Positions 8,410-17,786 of a DNA stretch of 64,000 nt are shown here, piece by piece; the stretch's first letter is position 1; each line of letters begins with the position of its first letter. Made by a program: the position numbers and the translations under genes. Under the pieces are notes generated by a model. That model saw only the letters and a program-made list of their open reading frames with translations, was not told the origin of the DNA and searched no databases. Location: the NCBI RefSeq assembly GCF_042139015.1, contig NZ_JBHIKY010000012.1, positions 1 to 64,000 on the forward strand. The letters are read 5' to 3'. The stretch comes from JBHIKY01 sp042139015 (GTDB lineage Bacteria; Bacillota; Bacilli; Bacillales; Marinococcaceae).

Positions 8410-10817
8410 TTATAAGGTAACCTTTATTTCCTCCCCGTGATAGGAAATCACTGTTGGATGATTTTCCGTGACTAGTTCCACACTGAATTTTCTAGTATGC
8501 TGCATCCCTTCAAAGCTTCCCTTTCTCTTCTCCATCACGAGAACCCGTTGAGCATCGTCCCAGCTCATATTTATCGTGGAATACTCTCCATTCTCGTAAC
8601 TATAGTTGTCTCCTTCATCTTCATAAAGCGTGAAGTTCCCGTCTGCCCCAGGGTAGATGTTAATTGAAAGTATAGCATCCGGCTGTTCCCCGGTGTGTTG
8701 GACTTCCGGGCCTGTTGGCACTATGGCTCCCGCTCGAACGAACAGCGGCATGGTCGAAAGGTCCGCGTCGGCATCAATTGTTTTATTGCCTTCGATCCGC
8801 TCCTTGCTCCAATAATTGTACCAGCTTCCCGCCGGCAGATAGACGCTGCGGGTTTTGTCCGTCCCCGTCAGTTCCCGAGAATTCGATTCGTAATACATCG
8901 GCTTTGTCACGGGCGCGGCCATAAAGGATGGCCCAAACATAAATTGATCATCGATATCATGTGTATTCACGTCACGGCGAAAATCAAATGCTAACGCACG
9001 GAACATCGTATAGCTTTTATGGACAACGGCCCCTGCAAGAGAATAGATATATGGCATCAATGTGTAACGGAGCTTCAAATATTTCTCCAGCGTATCGTAA
9101 AAGAGCTCGCCCGGCCTGCCGAAATGCCACAGTTCCCTTGGGGTATCGGTTCCGTGGGCCCGGAACATCGGAAGAAAAGCACTCGCCTGGAACCAGCGAA
9201 CGTAGAGCTCGCGGTACCCCAAATCATCTACGCCTTTGTCATAATCGCCGCTCCAGAACCAGAGATCCGGTTTGTCCTGGACGAAAAAGCCTCCGATATC
9301 AAAGGTCCAGTACGGGGAGCCGGTTACACAGAAATTAAGGCCGTCCGCCATTTGTTTCCGGAGCGTGTCCCATGTGGCTGAGGTGTCCCCGGACCACGTA
9401 ATCGTCCCGTACCGATGCTGGCCTGCATAAGCGGAACGCGTTAAATTCACCACTCGTTTGCTGGAGGTGGCAGCGCGCTGCCCTTCATAGATTCCTTTGG
9501 AGTGTAAGAGCGAGTAGGCATTTATATATTCAGCGTCAAGGTAACGTTTAGCTTCTCCGGTATTAATGAGCATCCGTTTCTCTAGCTCCGGCTTTACAGC
9601 TCCCTCCCAATCCGCTTCAAATGGCTCCGTGCAGTCACACCACCACGCATCCACACCATGGGTAAACAGGCCGTCCTTCGCCTGCTTCCAATAAAGGTCA
9701 CGGGCTTTTTCCTGAAAAGCATCGTACGTAGCTTGATTCCCTAGTAAAAAGTTATGTTCCCTCATGTCACGATGGTTGTCACCGCCGGGATTCATCGTCG
9801 GCCAGATCGAAACCATCAGTTTCGCATGTCGAGCATGAAGCTCATCCATCATTGTCCCCGGCTCAGGGAACCGCTCCGGATCGAGCGTCTTTTGTCCCCA
9901 CAGCCCGTCCACCCAGGAGCGCCAATCCAAAACAATGCAGTCAAGCGGCAGGCTCCGATCTCGATATTCTTGAACCGTATCAATCAAATCCTTCTGCGAG
10001 AGATACCGTTCTTTTGATTGTACGTAGCCGTAGGCCCATTTTGGCAGCATGGGAGCCTCCCCTGTCAGACCTCGTATCCCTTTTATGATGTCATCAAATT
10101 CCGGGCCGTAGATAAAATAAAAGTCCATTTCCGCACTCAAATCAGTCCATATATAGGAACCAAACGAATCGTCATGAAAGGTCATTAATGAATAACTGTC
10201 TACAAGTATGCCGTAGCCCTGCGTCGATAATAGGGCAGGTACGACCGCCTCATATTCTGCTGATACAAATACTGGTGCTGCCCCCGCAGATTCATCATTC
10301 CTTCTTCATGTGAGCCTAAACCGTACAGAGCCTCTCCTTCCTGCCACTCGAATTCCAGCTTTGTTCGGAAGGCCTGCCTGTCAACGACCTGCTCAGCACC
10401 AGCCGTCTTTACCCGAGGACCATCCGCTCCAAGCTCAGGCGCTAAGGCCGTAGAATCATTAAAAACAGTACGGACGACCTCTGTCCGCTCCAATGTTTTC
10501 CCGCCTTTTGAAGGCTCTTTTGCGAGCAGCCTCCCCTCGGCGTCAAAATACGTAAGAGCACACGTTGCTTTATCGATTTGAATTTTCAGTAACGACGTGG
10601 ATAGTTCAAGATGATCCTTATTTTCCGTCACGTTTACTTCCGTTTTCTCTCCATTGCCAGATTTCACCACCATTAAGCTATCCTTTTCACTAAATTCCTC
10701 ATTTAATGTGCAGCGGACTCTTGCAATGTCGGGAGCATAAAAATCTACACGCATCATTCCTTTAGAGGTTGTTACCTTCACCGCGCCTGGTTCAACTTCA
10801 AATTGTTCCAGCACCAC
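8410..10817 (-). pseudogene. GH31 alpha-glycosidase, broken by a single frameshift
   Basis: Two minus-strand frames (10817-10200 and 10185-8410) together make one ~800-residue GH31 enzyme (alpha-glucosidase/alpha-xylosidase group, TIM barrel plus distal beta domains). The join is exact if one G is restored at about 10252: the first frame ends ...YQQNM and the second then reads EAVVPALLSTQGYGILVDSYSLMTF by continuity. The catalytic residues are present: the nucleophile Asp in WWCDCTEPF and the acid/base Asp in TWSGDTSATW. No signal peptide is visible. Translation starts at one of two adjacent GTG codons at 10817/10814, behind AAAGGG. Either the gene is a young pseudogene or the reference has a one-base error. 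It follows the regulator gene on the same strand and shares the operon-type promoter motif. Confidence 0.85.
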
Positions 10818-10861
10818 CGATAATCACATCCCTTTCCACAGCCTAGTTTCCATTACATAGT

Positions 10862-10890
10862 AACGCGCTTACTTTTTTCATACCTTAGCA
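10862..10890 (-). promoter_or_regulatory. Promoter/operator of the GH31 gene
   Basis: On the minus strand CCCCATGC-TAAGGT gives an extended -10 (TG-C-TAAGGT, 10882-10887), followed by TGAAAAAAGTAAGCGCGTTA (about 10862-10881), nearly the same operator as at 8217-8235. No good -35 is spaced correctly, which is tolerable for an extended -10. Confidence 0.5.
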
Positions 10891-11014
10891 TGGGGACGAA
10901 CGATCCGAATACGTCCAATTGCATCACCAGGGTACAAAACAGGGCAATGCGTGATTTACCTAAAAGAAGACCCTGTACCCCACTAAATGGATGTCCAGGA
11001 TCTTAGGGAAAAGA

Positions 11015-13306
11015 TTATTGGTTGGTCGTATTTCTATATTGATTTGGCGTGACTTCTGCCACTCTTTTAAATGCTCTTCGAAAGGAATGGGGGCTGTTAT
11101 ATCCGACGTCATCCGCTATCTCCGCAATTTTCTTTGAGGTGGTGGCTAACAGGTGCTTTGCTTCTTCTATCCGGATATTTTCAAGGTAGTCGGAGAGATA
11201 TTCATTCGTTTGTTCATGAAAAAGCTGCGAGACGTATTTTTCCGGACGCCCCACCTGTTCCGCAATAGAGTAGATCGTGACGTTGGGGTCGGAGTAATTT
11301 TCATGTAAAAACTGTTTTATAATGCGCACTTCTGACGTCGTGGCATTTTTTTTGCGTTCATTAACCAATTCGCAGAACTCTTCAATGCATTGGTGAAGAA
11401 AGTGCTTAATACGGTCTGCGGTGTCATTTGTCTCGATATTCCAGAGCTGGTCGAGCGATTGGTTTGTATTTTCCTTTCTATTTAATATCATTTGATCACT
11501 CGCTCTTAAAAAAGTCCCCTTTAACTCATGAAACAGCTGTGCAGTCATTTCTGGGGAAAGCGTACGTTTTTCGAAGTTTTCCACGAATATATCATGTAAG
11601 GTCCGCTTTGCTTCTTCCGCTTCTCCATCTTTTAACGCCTTTAAAAAGCGGACCTCATAATCAAGAGGATAATAGAAAATAGAGGATTCCGTATCGATGT
11701 CCTTGTGCCAGTAAACCCCATTATTTTCTACCAGCGATGCATAGTCGACCGTCTGCTTCGCTTCGTCGTATGAACGACTGATATTCGTCAGCTCGGAGAA
11801 AAAGTTCCCGATCCCTACTTTGAATGTCATCCGGTAATTTTTGTACAGCCTCTCACTCAGCGCTGTAAACAGTTCTTGAATATTCTCAGCAGACTCTTCC
11901 GGCGGACGGCTGCCTAGAAATATATAAACGAGTTTATCAGAATGAAGATCCGTCATAAGCAGGTGACTCATAAGCTCCTCTGATTCTTTTCTTATAATGA
12001 TCCGTGCCGCCGTTAATTCTTCGTATATTTCCTGGTTCACCATCTCGCCATACCCTTGAATTTTCAATATCGCAATATATCCGCGTTCCCCGGACAGGCT
12101 GATTCCTGCCTGCTCCGCGACTGTATGGATCGATCCTTTCGAACGATTTAATTTTCCTGAAAGTAATTGCTTACAAAACGTTTCTTTTAACAATGGCTTT
12201 TGATTTTCAATCTGCTCCTGCAAATTACTGTTCTTGGAAATGATGCTTGATATGTTGCTGTTTAAAAAATCATATTCATTATGAAGCTTGCCCACCTTTT
12301 CATTGTCACTCTGTTCTCTTATGACCTGAACAAGCGCAGTGATCGGCCGGCTTTGACGGTACGCAAACAGCAGACAAATAATAATCCCAATAAAAATAGT
12401 GGCCCCGGTGACCGTCCAGGTGACTGTTTTAATCGGCTTGGCCTGACTCTCTAAATAGACTTCCGGAACTCCTGCGACATAGGTCCAGTCACGCCCTTCA
12501 GACGTTAACGTCATCATCAATGTACCATCGTCGAGCTTTTGTACCGTGCTTTCTTCGTCTATCTTCGACGTCAGGGATTCAATGTCCCGTTCCCCAATAC
12601 CGGTGGATGCCAGTATCTCTTCGTCCTGATTGAGGATATAAGACCACCCATTAAACTGCTCCGGAATGCTCTCCAGCATAGCATTCATTTTGTTTTGTTC
12701 AATTGGTACAACAAGCGCTCCGGACGGCTCTGGATAGCTGTCGAGCGGCAGGGGCTGTATAAACGTGATGACTTCGGTTTTGATGTCATCCGTTACATAG
12801 TCAGTACTCGGAATGACTCGGTTCTGCGACTGCAGAATCAATGATTTCCAATCCTCGTATTCTACGTTCTCAAATCGATTAAATGAATAAAACTGCTCTG
12901 GCCGAAAATAAACGTTATTCGGAGCCACAATAATATCAGAGTTTTTAAAGTAAATATAAAAATTTTCAAGAAAATCATTGGTTTGAGTAAAGGGAGAAAT
13001 ATCATTGGAAAGCTGTCTTAAACTGTAAACTATCGTTCTGTTATCGCTAACATTCCGGTTTAACAACGTGATCAGTTCAGAATTCATTGCCACCTGCCGA
13101 CCGAATCGTTCCACACTCAGCATTCGCTGTTCCACGATATCTTTACTCTCCTGCAGCGCCTGGTTGCTTTTTTCAATGGAATGCTCTTCTGCTGTTTCCA
13201 TAAATACACGATAGGATATGAGACCAGAAATCAGAGGAAGCAGTAAAATTATCATATATGAGATCAAAAAACGTCTAAATATTTTTGAAAATCTAGTATT
13301 CTTCAA
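11015..13306 (-). CDS. YesS-type membrane-anchored AraC family regulator
   Basis: The 763-residue protein senses sugar outside the cell and controls transcription directly. Features in order: a TM helix at about 13-36, an extracytoplasmic sensor (about 40-290), a second TM helix (about 296-318), a cytoplasmic linker, and a C-terminal AraC double HTH (about 665-763) with IYSIAEQVGRPEKYVSQLFHEQ and IAEIADDVGYNSPHSFRRAFKR. The length equals B. subtilis YesS. The start is TTG at 13304-13306 behind GGGGGGAAG. It is divergent from the permease operon, so the 13307-13675 region is the likely target. A decayed copy lies at 1337-1961. Regulators of this class usually activate uptake operons for plant polysaccharide fragments. 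Confidence 0.9.
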   Translation of the reverse strand: MKNTRFSKIFRRFLISYMIILLLPLISGLISYRVFMETAEEHSIEKSNQALQESKDIVEQRMLSVERFGRQVAMNSELITLLNRNVSDNRTIVYSLRQLSNDISPFTQTNDFLENFYIYFKNSDIIVAPNNVYFRPEQFYSFNRFENVEYEDWKSLILQSQNRVIPSTDYVTDDIKTEVITFIQPLPLDSYPEPSGALVVPIEQNKMNAMLESIPEQFNGWSYILNQDEEILASTGIGERDIESLTSKIDEESTVQKLDDGTLMMTLTSEGRDWTYVAGVPEVYLESQAKPIKTVTWTVTGATIFIGIIICLLFAYRQSRPITALVQVIREQSDNEKVGKLHNEYDFLNSNISSIISKNSNLQEQIENQKPLLKETFCKQLLSGKLNRSKGSIHTVAEQAGISLSGERGYIAILKIQGYGEMVNQEIYEELTAARIIIRKESEELMSHLLMTDLHSDKLVYIFLGSRPPEESAENIQELFTALSERLYKNYRMTFKVGIGNFFSELTNISRSYDEAKQTVDYASLVENNGVYWHKDIDTESSIFYYPLDYEVRFLKALKDGEAEEAKRTLHDIFVENFEKRTLSPEMTAQLFHELKGTFLRASDQMILNRKENTNQSLDQLWNIETNDTADRIKHFLHQCIEEFCELVNERKKNATTSEVRIIKQFLHENYSDPNVTIYSIAEQVGRPEKYVSQLFHEQTNEYLSDYLENIRIEEAKHLLATTSKKIAEIADDVGYNSPHSFRRAFKRVAEVTPNQYRNTTNQ

Positions 13307-13328
13307 AAAAGCTTCCCCCCCTTTTTAT

Positions 13329-13342
13329 ATAAGCGCTTTCAT
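13329..13342. promoter_or_regulatory. cre-like operator upstream of regulator gene
   Basis: ATAAGCGCTTTCAT contains the AGCGCT core and agrees with the CcpA box pattern TGAAAGCGCTTTCA on the minus strand. It lies just ahead of the regulator start, where it could repress it. A LacI-family protein other than CcpA is possible. Confidence 0.55.
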
Positions 13343-13426
13343 CTAAGTGTAAGTAATTTTGAGAGGTCTATCAACCAGCTTCCAGGATATTTTGTTGGAA
13401 GGGGAAATCAAAATAAGCTTTTTTAA

Positions 13427-13444
13427 AATGTTATCGATAACATT
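13427..13444. promoter_or_regulatory. Perfect 18-bp palindromic operator
   Basis: AATGTTATCGATAACATT is a perfect dyad and is unchanged in the decayed copy (2090-2107) although flanking bases diverged. It lies midway between the divergent regulator and permease genes. It is a good candidate binding site for the YesS-type regulator or a LacI-like protein. Confidence 0.65.
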
Positions 13445-13577
13445 CACTTCTTTACAAGAATTGTACCCTTCTTCTGATAAGGTAACTTTTTCCGTTCCGC
13501 TGCAGCTTTTTTACAACCAGGGAATTGTTGCTGACCCCCCCCCGCACAGAGATGTACCCTGCGTCTCTAATTGTCCG

Positions 13578-13607
13578 TTTACACCTCTTTAAAGCCCATG
13601 CTACATT
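13578..13607 (+). promoter_or_regulatory. Promoter of the permease operon
   Basis: -35 TTTACA (13578-13583), an 18-bp spacer ending GCCCATGC and -10 TACATT (13602-13607) with extended TG. The duplicate locus keeps the same elements at 2260-2289. Confidence 0.7.
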
Positions 13608-13610
13608 TTT

Positions 13611-13645
13611 ATGAAAGCGCTGTTATTTTACTTACTGGCCAGTAA
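13611..13645. promoter_or_regulatory. cre-like site and GGCC palindrome before the permease operon
   Basis: ATGAAAGCGCTGTTAT (13611-13626) is cre-like and lies immediately below the -10, a roadblock position. TTACTGGCCAGTAA (13632-13645) is a perfect 14-bp palindrome 15 bp before the RBS. Both are kept in the duplicate at 2291-2326. Confidence 0.6.
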
Positions 13646-13675
13646 AATACCAATGAGAAAAAGGAGGAATGCTTT

Positions 13676-14647
13676 CTGAATTCTAGTACGAATGTTTCTA
13701 AATCAAGCAGGGTACTCTCCACTGCTCCTAAAAGAAATCAATGGTATTTAGCCAAACGAAGCTTTAGAAAATACTGGCAATTCTATTTACTCATGCTTCT
13801 GCCTATTTCTTATTTTATTATTTTTAAATACGTGCCTATGGCGGGGACTGTTATCGCCTTTAAAAATTACAATGTTATTGAAGGAATCTGGGGAAGTCCG
13901 TGGGTAGGCATGCAGCATTTTGAAAATTTCTTTAAGAACCCTGTGGCGTGGGATTTAATTCAGAATACCCTCTACCTCAGTCTTTATCAGTTAGTCGTAT
14001 CGTTTCCCCTTCCGATACTATTAGCATTAGCACTAAACGAAATCAGAAATGGCATTTTCAAAAGATCCGTACAGATGTTTACGTATGCCCCCTATTTTAT
14101 TTCTACAGTCGTCATTGTCTCCATGATTATCATACTGCTGTCCCCACGCACCGGCGTGATTAACTTATTTGCTGGCATATTCGGCTTTGAAGCAAGTAAC
14201 TTAATGGGGGATCCGGACATGTTCCGGTCTATCTTTGTATGGTCGGATGTGTGGCAGCAGACGGGATATGCCGCGATTATTTATCTTGCAGCGCTTGCGG
14301 GCATCGACAAGCAGCAGTATGAAGCAGCAAGAGTGGATGGAGCATCGAGAATTCAACGCATTATGAATGTAGACATTCCAGGAATCATGCCGGCCATCAT
14401 GATTATCTTAATTTTAAGTGTCGGCAACTTAATGGCCCTCGGCTTTGAAAAAGTTTATCTCATGCAGAACCCATTAAACCTGAGTACCTCAGAAATCTTA
14501 CAGACGTACGTCTATAAGATGGGGATCATTAATGCTAATTTCAGCTTCAGTGCTGCGGTAGGTTTGTTTAACTCTATCATTAATTTAATATTGCTCGTGT
14601 TTGTCAACTGGCTTTCTCGTCGTGCGACTGGAAATAGTTTATGGTAA
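13676..14647 (+). CDS. ABC sugar transporter permease (LplB/UgpA type)
   Basis: This inner-membrane permease has about six TM helices and the EAA loop (YEAARVDGASRIQRIMNVDIPGIMP by segments) that contacts the ATPase. The family motif FKYVPMAG...AFKNYN sits early in the protein. The only ATG in frame (13793) would cut off the first membrane entry and has no RBS. The frame is open back to CTG at 13676, which lies 8 nt after AAGGAGG (13661-13667), so CTG is the likely start (323 aa). The ATG at 13669 is in another frame and too close to the RBS. A one-base insertion near 13672-13676 would be the alternative. It pairs with the next permease. Confidence 0.85.
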   Translation: MNSSTNVSKSSRVLSTAPKRNQWYLAKRSFRKYWQFYLLMLLPISYFIIFKYVPMAGTVIAFKNYNVIEGIWGSPWVGMQHFENFFKNPVAWDLIQNTLYLSLYQLVVSFPLPILLALALNEIRNGIFKRSVQMFTYAPYFISTVVIVSMIIILLSPRTGVINLFAGIFGFEASNLMGDPDMFRSIFVWSDVWQQTGYAAIIYLAALAGIDKQQYEAARVDGASRIQRIMNVDIPGIMPAIMIILILSVGNLMALGFEKVYLMQNPLNLSTSEILQTYVYKMGIINANFSFSAAVGLFNSIINLILLVFVNWLSRRATGNSLW

Positions 14648-14669
14648 GCAACCGGAGGAGTGTGATTTT

Positions 14670-15575
14670 TTGAAAAAAACGAAAAAGTCCAATCGTGTGC
14701 GGGATTCGTTATCTGATCGAATTTTCGTCGGCGGAATATATGTGTTCTTGGTTGTTATATTACTGATCGTATTATACCCGCTTGTGTATATTGTAAGTTC
14801 TTCTTTCAGCAGTCCGGAAGCCGTAACCGCCGGAAAAGTCTGGCTGTGGCCCGTTGATTTTTCCCTTGCCGGCTATAAAGAGGTGCTGACCAATTCAAAT
14901 GTATTACGCGGCTTTATGAATTCGATTTTCTATACGACGGCTTATACATTTATCGCCGTGACGCTGACCGTTATTTTCGCATACCCGTTATCACGAAAGT
15001 CGTTCTACGGCCGAAATTTTCTGATGTTTTTTATCATTTTTACGATGCTTTTTTACGGCGGCTTGATCCCAGAATATCTTGTGGTGCAGCAGCTTGGAAT
15101 GCTCGATACCGTCTGGGCCATCTTAATTCCAAAAGCCATGGCCGTCTGGCAGATCATAATTGCGCGGACCTTTTTTCAATCGACGGTGCCAGAAGAGCTT
15201 GTGGAAGCAAGCGAAATGGACGGCTGCAGCAGCCTGCGCTTTCTATGGTCCGTCGTGATTCCGATTTCTAAACCAATTATTGCCGTACTTGCTTTGATGT
15301 ACGCTGTGTTCCAATGGAATAGTTATTTTGATGCGATGATCTTCTTAAAATCAGAAGAGCTGTTTCCATTGCAATTACACCTGCGTGAAATACTCATCAC
15401 CCAAACACAATCAGGCGCAAGTATGGATGTAGGTGAGCAGATGGAACGAAACCAATTAGCGAATTTAATGCGCTATTCCTTAATTGTCGTTTCCAGTTTA
15501 CCGGTATTAATTATTTATCCATTTGCCCAGAAATACTTTGTACAGGGAATGCTTATCGGCTCTGTGAAAGGATAA
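14670..15575 (+). CDS. ABC sugar transporter permease (LplC/YtcP type)
   Basis: The 301-residue partner permease has six predicted TM helices, with the EAA motif in ELVEASEMDGCSSLRFLWSVVIPISKP and the typical C-terminus YFVQGMLIGSVKG. The start is taken as TTG at 14670 behind CCGGAGGAGTG, because the longer frame upstream overlaps the first permease. It forms the channel with the 13676 protein and takes substrate from the lipoprotein at 6388. No ATPase gene is present in the window, so a shared MsmX-type ATPase is expected. Confidence 0.92.
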   Translation: MKKTKKSNRVRDSLSDRIFVGGIYVFLVVILLIVLYPLVYIVSSSFSSPEAVTAGKVWLWPVDFSLAGYKEVLTNSNVLRGFMNSIFYTTAYTFIAVTLTVIFAYPLSRKSFYGRNFLMFFIIFTMLFYGGLIPEYLVVQQLGMLDTVWAILIPKAMAVWQIIIARTFFQSTVPEELVEASEMDGCSSLRFLWSVVIPISKPIIAVLALMYAVFQWNSYFDAMIFLKSEELFPLQLHLREILITQTQSGASMDVGEQMERNQLANLMRYSLIVVSSLPVLIIYPFAQKYFVQGMLIGSVKG

Positions 15576-15596
15576 AAACGAGGAGGAGAAAGAACG

Positions 15597-16247
15597 ATGG
15601 AAATAGAAGGGAAAATGGGCGGGCTCTATAGAGCGGCCGAATGGGTGACCCGCCTTGCTTATGTCAACGGATTATGGATTCTTTTCAGCGCAGCAGGACT
15701 TTTCATCCTTGGGTTCTTTCCGGCCACCGCTGCCATGTTTGCGGTGATCCGTAAGTGGATAACCAAAGAACCGGACGTTCCTGTATTCCGAACATTTTGG
15801 AAAGAAATCAAAAAAGAATTCCTCCGCGCCAATGGAATCGGCTATGTATTCGTGGCGCTCGGTTATTTCATCTATGTTGATATAGGGCTGATACAACGAA
15901 TAGACAGTCCCCTCTCTATCGTTCTATTGCTTCTACTAGGTTCTGCATCGATCCTTCTCGTAAATACGTTACTATTTACATTTCCGATGCTTGCTCAGTA
16001 TGAGCTTCCCTTTATCCAGTATTTCAAATATTCGTTTCTCATAGGGATCGCCTCCCCTTTCGTTACTGTCATCACCATACTTGGGCTACTGCTCTGGTAT
16101 GTGATTCTCCATGTCGCTCCTGCCCTGTCGGTGTTTTTCGGCGGCAGCACGATGGCGTTTCTAATTATGTGGTTTTCGCTGCGTTCATTTGATCACATCG
16201 AACAAAAACACAGCCTCGCACAATCGCAGCAGGAGATGCCCCGCTGA
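15597..16247 (+). CDS. YesL-like DUF624 membrane protein
   Basis: The 216-residue protein has four to five hydrophobic segments and the DUF624 opening (GGLYRAAEWVTRLAYVNGLWILFS, GFFPATAAMFAVIRKW). YesL proteins accompany YesS-type regulators and LplB/C permeases in bacilli, but their role is not established. ATG at 15597 follows GAGGAGGAGAAAG, and the gene is last in the operon. The C-terminal tail is hydrophilic and His/Gln-rich. Confidence 0.88.
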   Translation: MEIEGKMGGLYRAAEWVTRLAYVNGLWILFSAAGLFILGFFPATAAMFAVIRKWITKEPDVPVFRTFWKEIKKEFLRANGIGYVFVALGYFIYVDIGLIQRIDSPLSIVLLLLLGSASILLVNTLLFTFPMLAQYELPFIQYFKYSFLIGIASPFVTVITILGLLLWYVILHVAPALSVFFGGSTMAFLIMWFSLRSFDHIEQKHSLAQSQQEMPR

Positions 16248-16278
16248 AGGCTGCGGGAAGAAGACCGGAGGGCTGCCT

Positions 16279-16352
16279 GGCGGACACTAGTTCCGTTAAA
16301 TGCCTCAAACAAGCCTGTTTTCCAGCTTTGCCAGACATCCTGGTTTCGCTAT
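16279..16352 (-). repeat. TAGCGGA-N-TGTCCGCC repeat, inverted pair
   Basis: GGCGGACACTAGTTCCGTTA (16279-16298) is the complement of TAACGGAACTAGTGTCCGCC. A diverged second copy on the same strand lies at about 16330-16352. Spacing and flanks resemble the pair at 62621-62690. Confidence 0.6.
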
Positions 16353-16419
16353 TTTCTTATCTGTAGTAGCATAAACTACTAGATTAGGATGTTAGTATAA
16401 GAAGCCATACGCTTCAGGC

Positions 16420-16575
16420 GGACGCTTTCCGCGGGCAACGCTTCAACTTCCTCGGTAGCTAATCGCTGCCTGCGGGATTTTCAGTCGTTGCTTTTCCCGC
16501 GACGCACCGGACGTGCTAGTGTCGATGTTGGCCACAGGACGTGGCCGGTTTTAATCGACCAGGAGTCGCCCCCTT
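16420..16575 (+). repeat. Dispersed GC-rich repeat, copy B
   Basis: CGGACGCTTTCCGCGGGC, then CTTTTCCCGCGACGCACCGG and CAGGAGTCGCCCCCTTTCGC, are typical pieces of a widespread Bacillaceae intergenic repeat. Most of it is the reverse complement of 6112-6290. Role unknown; it often lies between transcription units. Confidence 0.75.
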
Positions 16576-16709
16576 TCGCTTTTGTTTTTTTCAGAGAGCC
16601 ATCAAATTCATCTATAAATAGTCATTTGCAAAACTAGTGAATTTAGTTCACAAAAAAAGACTAAAAAGACTATGGTCTTAAATTCAGCCCTAAATAAGTC
16701 GTTCTTCAC

Positions 16710-17003
16710 TCATTTATGTGAGCGAAATTGATCCTGCAGGACTGCATATTGCTGAACTCCACTTGTGGTAAAAGCATTATAAATTACATATTCATAACAA
16801 AATGGATACGAGTCTGATTTTCCATTCGTAAGCTCAGAAAGGCTTTTTCTCCTATTTTTCCTTTTGTACACATCTAAGTTTATAAACTTTTCCATTGGAA
16901 TGACCCTCTGTGGGTAGCTCTCTACAGAAAATAAATAGTATGTTTGACGGGTTTTCGTGAACGGTGCCTTCTTGGTCCGGTTTCTAATCGTTTCTGTACT
17001 CAC
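16710..17003 (-). CDS. Hypothetical protein (97 aa)
   Basis: GTG start at 17001-17003 behind GGAGGG at 7-nt spacing, with a TATACT -10 about 30 bp further up. The protein is basic in its middle (VYKRKNRRKS) and rich in Tyr/Ser; no signal peptide or helix is obvious. I do not recognise the family. Neighbours are unrelated, so context gives no clue. Confidence 0.5.
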   Translation of the reverse strand: MSTETIRNRTKKAPFTKTRQTYYLFSVESYPQRVIPMEKFINLDVYKRKNRRKSLSELTNGKSDSYPFCYEYVIYNAFTTSGVQQYAVLQDQFRSHK

Positions 17004-17353
17004 ATGCCATCCCTCCTGTAAATAGTATACAATATTCTAACAATTTGGGTAAAATTTACCTGTTTATCCAAAATTGAAATTTAATTGGCAATAATAAGAG
17101 GGACAATAGACCTGAATTGTGAGTTTTTGGCACCATTACCATTCTTTCCGTCGAATTCGAGAACAAAGCTTGCAATGGCCACATTCCACGCACATCGTTA
17201 TTTATAATTATGAATCAAACGTTTGTTTAATAACCTGAATGTATACAGCTATCTGAATGAACCAGCAGTGACACCTTTTTGATCCCCCTCAGCCCCGATA
17301 TTGATCCATTTAAGGCAAAGCTGATCCATCCTCCAATATAATAACGAAACTGA
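17004..17353. other. Non-coding, AT-rich gap
   Basis: Apart from the TATACT -10 element near 17024-17029 (minus strand) for the 97-aa gene, nothing was recognised: no RBS-linked frame, no clear hairpin. Confidence 0.4.
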
Positions 17354-17557
17354 TTAGTTTAAATTGATATGCTTCCTTAAATACAAAATAGTTAAACTAA
17401 TAACACCCATTGAAATGATAATGGCCCAAAGTATTTTTCCTTCACCCAGCAGATTTGTTAATAAAGCATCAAATGAAGGCAGACCCAGGCTATACAAAAT
17501 CGGCAACAAAAGTAATACTACAATTAATCCTAAAAAGAAATAAAACCTTCTACTCAT
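17354..17557 (-). CDS. Small membrane protein (67 aa)
   Basis: Two strong hydrophobic segments (about residues 5-24 and 43-59) with a short loop and a basic C-terminus (LRKHINLN). ATG at 17555-17557 follows GGAGTG at suitable spacing. The family was not recognised. No partner gene is evident. Confidence 0.6.
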   Translation of the reverse strand: MSRRFYFFLGLIVVLLLLPILYSLGLPSFDALLTNLLGEGKILWAIIISMGVISLTILYLRKHINLN

Positions 17558-17652
17558 TAAATTTCACTCCATGTATTAACATCTTATTCTATATACTAAA
17601 CTGAACTTTCAAGTTTTTAAACCTTATCGTGTTGACTATCGTAAGATGATAT

Positions 17653-17687
17653 AAAAACCCCTCCCGCTTACGCCGGAAAGGGTTTTT
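17653..17687. terminator. Bidirectional terminator
   Basis: AAAAACCC...GGGTTTTT arms around a CCGC/GCCGG-containing centre. T-runs on both strands allow it to end transcription from either side. Confidence 0.65.
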
Positions 17688-17786
17688 AGTTTAAGAATTA
17701 GAGACTGCTTCTGATCCCAAGGTGGGACATGTGTGCGGAACAGGTTCATTCCTATTACAATTCTAGCGGGCAAACAGCTATTCAAA

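Larger units (their letters stand above)
16248..16709. other. Non-coding gap with two repeat families
   Basis: No gene seen. It contains the inverted TAGCGG-type motif (16279-16298), a related GCCAGACATCCTGGTTTCGCTA copy (16329-16350, diverged) and the long GC-rich repeat copy B at 16420-16575. An A-rich stretch with no clear terminator separates it from the next gene. Confidence 0.6.
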
